Shown: positions 61,547 through 64,000 of the stretch, one piece after another
Layout: every line of letters begins with the position of its first letter
How positions within the stretch are numbered: position 1 is the first letter of the stretch
From: Deltaproteobacteria bacterium
GTDB lineage: Bacteria; Desulfobacterota; Binatia; HRBIN30; CADEER01
DNA: 64,000 bases
Assembly: GCA_029262455.1 (NCBI GenBank)
Contig: JAJCZJ010000125.1
Coordinates: 1-64,000 of the forward strand
Direction of reading: 5' to 3'
The notes under the pieces: model-generated
What the model was told of the DNA's origin: nothing
What the model saw: only the letters and a program-made list of their open reading frames with translations
The model's database searches: none
Program-made: the position numbers and the translations under genes

Positions 61547-63375
61547 CCCAACCGGGCGGGAGCGAGTCGAAAGCGCGACCGCGCGATGACGGGCAACGCT
61601 ACGGGTTCTTGGCCAATCTTTCCCTTCGCACCAAACTCCTCGCCTTTGCCGTAGCATTGACGACCGTCCCCGGCATCGTCTTCACCCTTGTGGCGTTCCC
61701 AGCAACTCGATCCACTCTGGAGAAGGAAGTCGGGATTCAGCTCGAGCAGACCGCTGGACGCGGTGCCGACGCTGTCGCCACCCTTCTGCAGCGAACCCGG
61801 ACCGATATTCGATCGTGGTCCGGCCAGGACGTGATGCGCGACCTGCTCGTCGGCGACATCGATAAGCGGGTTTCGCGCTTCCTCCAGGCAATCCTTCGAT
61901 CGAACCAAGCCTACGCCGATGTCCTTTGCGTCGACACGCACGGGAAAGTCATCGCCTCCGGCAACGGAGACTCGCTCGGCAACGACGTGACCGGTTGGCG
62001 CGCTTGGCCAACGTTGCGCGACCAAGTCAGCGGATTGACCGGCCCGATCAAGACCCCCCTCGCCCCCTCACAAGTCCTGTTGCTGACCGAACCAATCCAC
62101 GACCCGGACCAGCCTGCGAAACAAATCGCGACCCTGATCTCTCTACTTCGCTGGTCGGAGATTCTCAGCGCCCTCGACGCGGTGCGCGTCAAGCTGATCC
62201 CTCTCGGCAAGACCCAAGCTTCCTTCATTGTCGATGCCTCCGGGGCGCAAATCGGCGGCGTATCCTTCGACGGCAGCCCCGTCGGCCGCTCCACAGCTCT
62301 CGTGATCAACGGCGATACACGGCAACAGAAAGGCCAGCTCAGGGGATCTGGTCCAATCCTCTTCGGGTCGGCTGCCGTCCGCGATGCTCCGGAGCAGTGG
62401 TCCGTCGTCTTCGTTGAAAGGGCAACCGATGCGCTGGCCACCGTCACGGCGATGCGACAGAGGTGGCTGATTCTCATTTCAACAATCCTTGCCCTCGGAC
62501 TCATCGTCGCGGCACTCTTAGCTCGCCAATTCATGTCGCCTCTCGCCGAGGTCACCAGAACGACCGCCTACATCGCGGCAAACCCCGATTTGGAGCTTCC
62601 CCCTCTTCCTGTGCGCTCCAATGACGAGGTCGGCCAGCTCACCCGTTCGTTCAATAAGATGACGTCGGAGCTCAAACGTAGCCAGGAGGAAACTCTATCT
62701 GCCGCTAAGTTCGCTTTCGCCGGTCAGCTGGCGGCCATGGTCGCCCATGAAGTCAGAACTCCTCTGACCGTCATGAGGTCATCCGCCCAGCTTCTCACCG
62801 CCACCCCCTCTGACGATCAACAGAATCACGAGCTCGTCGAGACAATCGTCGCCGAAGTCGACCGCATCCAGAGAGTCGTCAACGGACTGATCGAACTCGC
62901 CCGCCCCCTGGAGCAGAAGCTCGAGCCGGTCGATCTCAGGGAGCTGCTGACGCGTGCCTTCGATTTCACCCACGCGGAGGCCGCTCGAAAACAGATCCGG
63001 ATCACATCAGACCTCTCGGTCGACCCGGGCCCCGCACTCTGCGATCCCGATCAGATCTACCAAGTCATCCTCAATCTCGTCGTCAATGCATTGCAGGCGC
63101 TCGAGAACGGCGGAACCATCCACCTTCGGACGCTCCCGCGCGAATCGGATCAATGCGGTTTCGAGATCAGCGACGACGGGCCGGGGCTGCCCGAACACCT
63201 CACCGACGACATGTTTCACCCCTTCGTCACAGGACGTGAAGACGGTACCGGACTCGGTCTCGCGTTCGTCGATCGCGTCGTCAAAGCGCATGGAGGCCGC
63301 GTCGAAGTCCAGACCCGATCAGGGCATGGCACGGTCTTTGCGATCCATCTTCCGGCAACGGAGGACAAGAAATGA
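61543..63375 (+). CDS. Membrane sensor histidine kinase
   Basis: A 610-residue kinase. Two membrane helices (about residues 29-51 and 307-329) bracket a periplasmic sensing domain of about 250 residues, with a double-Cache-like appearance (VLCVDTHGKVIASGNGDSLG). A HAMP region (FMSPLAEVTRTTAYIA) leads to the H-box MVAHEVRTPLTVMRSSAQLL, the N-box NLVVNALQALENG, and the G-boxes SDDGPGLPEHL and GTGLGLAFVDRV. The ATG at 61543 overlaps the GT9 stop by four bases (ATGA), and its stop overlaps the regulator start the same way. Confidence 0.9.
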   Translation: MTQPGGSESKARPRDDGQRYGFLANLSLRTKLLAFAVALTTVPGIVFTLVAFPATRSTLEKEVGIQLEQTAGRGADAVATLLQRTRTDIRSWSGQDVMRDLLVGDIDKRVSRFLQAILRSNQAYADVLCVDTHGKVIASGNGDSLGNDVTGWRAWPTLRDQVSGLTGPIKTPLAPSQVLLLTEPIHDPDQPAKQIATLISLLRWSEILSALDAVRVKLIPLGKTQASFIVDASGAQIGGVSFDGSPVGRSTALVINGDTRQQKGQLRGSGPILFGSAAVRDAPEQWSVVFVERATDALATVTAMRQRWLILISTILALGLIVAALLARQFMSPLAEVTRTTAYIAANPDLELPPLPVRSNDEVGQLTRSFNKMTSELKRSQEETLSAAKFAFAGQLAAMVAHEVRTPLTVMRSSAQLLTATPSDDQQNHELVETIVAEVDRIQRVVNGLIELARPLEQKLEPVDLRELLTRAFDFTHAEAARKQIRITSDLSVDPGPALCDPDQIYQVILNLVVNALQALENGGTIHLRTLPRESDQCGFEISDDGPGLPEHLTDDMFHPFVTGREDGTGLGLAFVDRVVKAHGGRVEVQTRSGHGTVFAIHLPATEDKK

Positions 63376-64000
63376 CCAAGATACTCATTGTAGACGACGA
63401 CCGTCGCATGCGCCGCACCCTACAGATCGTCATCGAGCGAATGGGTTTCGAGTCCGTGGCGGCGATGGACGCTGCGGAAGCGCGCGAGCATATCGCGAAC
63501 ACAGCCTTCGATCTCGTCCTCACCGATCTCAAGATGCCCGAGACCAGCGGCGTCGAGCTCCTGCAGGAGATCCGTGCCACGCACCCGACGATCCCCGTAA
63601 TCGTCATCACCGCGTACGGCACCATTCAAACCGCGATCGAGGCGATGCGACAAGGCGCATCCGACTTTGTCCTCAAACCGTTCGACAATGACAATCTCGA
63701 GTTCATCATCAATCGATCTCTGGCGCTCGAGCGCTATCGCAACGAGAACAACTTCCTGCGCAAGCAAGTGGAGGACTCATGGGCCCCCGAAGAAGTGTTT
63801 CTCTCTTTGTCGAGCATGCAGGGGGTGGCTGAAATCATCGAGCGCGTGGCACCGACGACCAGCCCGATCCTGGTCACCGGCGAAACCGGAACCGGCAAGG
63901 AACTTGCCGCTCGCTGCATTCACAAACGCAGCCCGCGGAGCAACGAACTGTTCGTCCCGCTAAACTGCGCGGCGCTGCCAGGAGAGCTCCTCGAAGCAGA
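63372..64000 (+). CDS. NtrC-family sigma54 response regulator, cut by window edge
   Basis: The first 209 residues of an NtrC-type regulator. Seen: the receiver start ILIVDDDRRMRRTLQIV, the phospho-acceptor Asp in LVLTDLKMPETSGVE, Thr in VIVITAYGTIQT, Lys in DFVLKPFDND, and the beginning of the AAA+ domain with the Walker [14 protein letters not shown]. The GAFTGA loop and the DNA-binding end lie outside the window. It overlaps the kinase gene by four bases (ATGA), so kinase and regulator are a co-translated pair. Confidence 0.92.
   Translation, partial: MTKILIVDDDRRMRRTLQIVIERMGFESVAAMDAAEAREHIANTAFDLVLTDLKMPETSGVELLQEIRATHPTIPVIVITAYGTIQTAIEAMRQGASDFVLKPFDNDNLEFIINRSLALERYRNENNFLRKQVEDSWAPEEVFLSLSSMQGVAEIIERVAPTTSPILVTGETGTGKELAARCIHKRSPRSNELFVPLNCAALPGELLEA

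Overview
The window is a high-GC, gene-dense chromosomal stretch from a Gram-negative (diderm) bacterium. It carries the lipoprotein N-acyltransferase Lnt, an outer-membrane beta-barrel protein, an RND exporter, heptosyltransferase-type enzymes and a lipobox protein. Three features point to an uncultured deltaproteobacterium-like lineage, most plausibly Candidatus Binatota (inference, not proven): large exported proteins with paired EF-hand 'dockerin-like' modules and Thr/Pro linkers; a DUF1214 protein; and a thiolase-like/OB-fold lipid cluster with an F420-type PPOX protein. The window starts in an artificial-looking G/C homopolymer, so its left edge is probably a contig end. I saw no phage, insertion sequence, CRISPR array, rRNA or tRNA.

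Layout. 1-16.7 kb: lnt (cut by the edge), a 1722-aa secreted beta-propeller protein, a membrane histidine kinase, then on the other strand a soluble histidine kinase, an NtrC-type sigma54 activator and a second secreted propeller protein, followed by a DUF1214 protein. 16.8-21.7 kb: a Phd/VapC toxin-antitoxin pair and a tight operon with a ferredoxin-membrane-Hsp20-like fusion, two KAS III proteins and RimI, preceded by a FUN14 protein. 21.8-30 kb: queG, a GT-C membrane glycosyltransferase, a stand-alone NFACT-R protein, patatin, cupin, two tandem SDRs (one with a histone-H1-like tail) and a GT-B glycosyltransferase. 30-36 kb: a PQQ-type sugar dehydrogenase and a TetR-controlled operon of two Cys-less thiolase homologues with a double DUF35 protein. 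36-42.3 kb: psd, a 1011-aa Cys-rich repeat protein, hspQ, an island of intergenic repeats and an M20 hydrolase. 42.4-51.2 kb: DUF3617, RND exporter, nucleoside phosphorylase, carD-ispD, larE-cysK, GT9, mtnA. 51.3-56.6 kb: panB-panC-panD, a deoxynucleoside kinase, nagZ, smpB and a SnoaL-like protein. 56.6-64 kb: an outer-membrane porin-like protein, a small lipoprotein, an RNase Z-like enzyme, an F420-type PPOX protein, and GT9-histidine kinase-NtrC regulator joined by two ATGA overlaps.

The most interesting system is at 1.6-15.4 kb. The two genes for secreted beta-propeller proteins flank a divergent pair of histidine kinases and a GAFTGA-containing sigma54 activator. Each propeller gene has its own -24/-12 (sigma54) promoter-like sequence pointing into it (6855-6869 minus strand; 12706-12720 plus strand). 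A perfect 30-bp palindrome (9953-9982) lies between the kinases. I read this as a self-contained sigma54 circuit controlling exported propeller proteins, which I do not recognise as a described system. Second-rank candidates are the ferredoxin-membrane-alpha-crystallin fusion operon with two KAS III enzymes, and the thiolase pair without catalytic cysteines paired with a zinc-less double DUF35 protein.
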